Positions 62,763 to 64,000 of a stretch of 64,000 bases of DNA are shown piece after piece. The stretch is from Bactericera cockerelli (lineage: Eukaryota; Arthropoda; Insecta; Hemiptera; Triozidae): contig CM044963.1 in the NCBI GenBank assembly GCA_024516035.1, positions 26,047,205 through 26,111,204 of the forward strand, given 5' to 3'. The position numbers and the translations under genes were made by a program. The notes under the pieces are model-generated. The model ran no database searches and was not told the origin of the DNA. It saw only the letters and a list, made by a program, of their open reading frames with translations. How positions within the stretch are numbered: the first letter of the stretch is position 1; each line of letters opens with the position of its first letter.

Positions 62763-64000
62763 TTTTTTAGCAATATTTATTTTTAGCACCCAGTATACAT
62801 CAAACAAATTTGAAAAGGTCGACTCAAATATTGGATTAGCGACAATGAGAGAGGAGGTTTAAGAAAAGGGTCTTTATAGGTTTCAGTTAGGGTTTGTCTC
62901 TTTCAATCAAGGACCTTTCTTCTTGCATTTTTTAAAACCTTTTTTTACACACATTCCTGTTGTCCCCTTCTATTTGAAGAAAAAAAATAACAATAAAACT
63001 GCTATTATGGTCTAATCTTTCACAATGGAGCCGACGGGGGTTCAAACGACTTTTTCCTAAGTCAATAAGAAGTCGGGTGACAATATGGCTTGGACTTCCA
63101 TGTTGATATGAATCTTGCGTCAGGAGGGAGAACACGAAACGAGAAAAATATTTGGATTTAGAATATTTAGATGATCAACAAAAGAAATCAAAAACATATT
63201 TCACATTCCTCAAGTTGATCAAAGTTCTTTGAATTTTTCAAATTAGGATTTGTCATACCTCATTTATTATTTTGTTGTTGTTTTTCTTGATGGTGTTGTT
63301 TTTTTTTTTTTTTTTTTTTTTTTAGTGTTGGATATTAGATGGGTCCTTATTGTTACCCTATAGTTACTGGTCTCTTCTTTTCGTCATCCTCTTCTTCATT
63401 TTTGACATTTGTAATGATGGCAATAACTTGGCTATTGTATTTTTTGGCAATAGGCATTTGTATCGTTTGTTTACTATTATTTTTTCAACACTTTTTTATT
63501 GACAAATATTAACTTATAGCAATAATTTTTTATTGTATTTCTTTTTTCTTTTCTTTTTTTTCACATTTGTATGTAATAATTATAATATTAACTTAGTTAT
63601 ACATTAATCATTTATCTTGTTGTCGTTACTTTTCTTGCTATTATTTTCTTTTCTTCAATAATAGTATGTTGTATGTAGATTATTTGCTGTTGACTGTTTA
63701 TCATTAGTTGTTGTTCTTTTTTTTTTTCATAATAAATTACGTCCAAGTGTTTTTCACATTCGTTGCATAGTAATATTATTCTTGGTCTTATTGCTGTCAT
63801 TTTTTAAACAATAATAATGAGAACAAAATGTACCACTCTTACTAGTTGTTTCTGTTATTCTGCGTGTAGTCATATTTAATATCTTGATATTATTATTATT
63901 CTCCTTTTTGTATATTTCTGTCATAAAGCAACTAATTACATCCAAGACGTTGGTTATATGTTGAATGCTGGTTGTTATTCTGCGTGTTGTCATATTTAAA
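62763..64000. other. AT-rich end of window, no gene recognised
   Basis: Contains a T24 run near 63300-63323 and T/G-rich low-complexity sequence. The motif gttattctgcgtgt followed by gtcatattta occurs twice (63855 and 63974), spaced about 119 bp. No coding signal. Confidence 0.5.

Noticed and set aside
63754..63993. 79-codon minus-strand open frame with a repeated NMTTRRIT motif
   Set aside because: Low-complexity AT-rich translation around a twice-occurring ~30-bp motif; no domain or start context.

Overview
The window is AT-rich, repeat-dense animal nuclear DNA with one 100-base assembly gap (16401-16500). The one host gene is a DLC1/crossveinless-c type RhoGAP. Together with many arthropod-style LINEs, SINEs and DNA-transposon remnants it points to an insect. 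A hemipteran such as a planthopper or leafhopper is only a guess.

Host gene. The 3' part of a crossveinless-c (DLC1/STARD12-like) gene lies on the minus strand from 31349 down to 23924. It has a 2631-bp exon (linker, SAM, RhoGAP), a 288-bp exon (first half of START) and a terminal exon of 462 bp (rest of START and the stop). All three are in phase 0 with good splice sites, giving 1126 visible residues. The large exon holds two opposite single-base frameshifts, each at a homopolymer, which look like sequence errors. No start exon is recognised, so everything from 31350 rightwards may be 5' intron or upstream DNA. A 32/35-bp minisatellite begins at the stop codon and fills the start of the 3' UTR. 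One intron carries a stray copy of the splice-acceptor end of the START exon.

Large duplication. About 0.68-16.40 kb (copy A) and 39.67-50.84 kb (copy B) are paralogous, or are two alleles placed in tandem. Each copy has private insertions, and the other copy supplies the empty site. Copy A alone has a pogo-like transposon, a truncated LINE, a hairpin-ended repeat and a 1427-bp tandem duplication. Copy B alone has two LINE tails. Copy A stops exactly at the assembly gap, and the last ~3.6 kb before it looks identical to copy B apart from a couple of differences.

Mobile DNA. Several SINE families fill the rest. One has a 5S-rRNA-derived head. Others have tRNA-derived heads, labelled here P, F, C, D, E, G and H for convenience. 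The 5S family and tRNA family G share the same central body. DNA elements include a hAT-type MITE with a hairpin element inside it, a 740-bp MITE carrying a 45-bp minisatellite, and long foldback elements with TACAGGGTG-like or related ends (arms of about 0.7-0.8 kb) that could form long double-stranded RNA if transcribed. LINE tails, a Harbinger-like fragment and several minisatellites make up most of the remainder.
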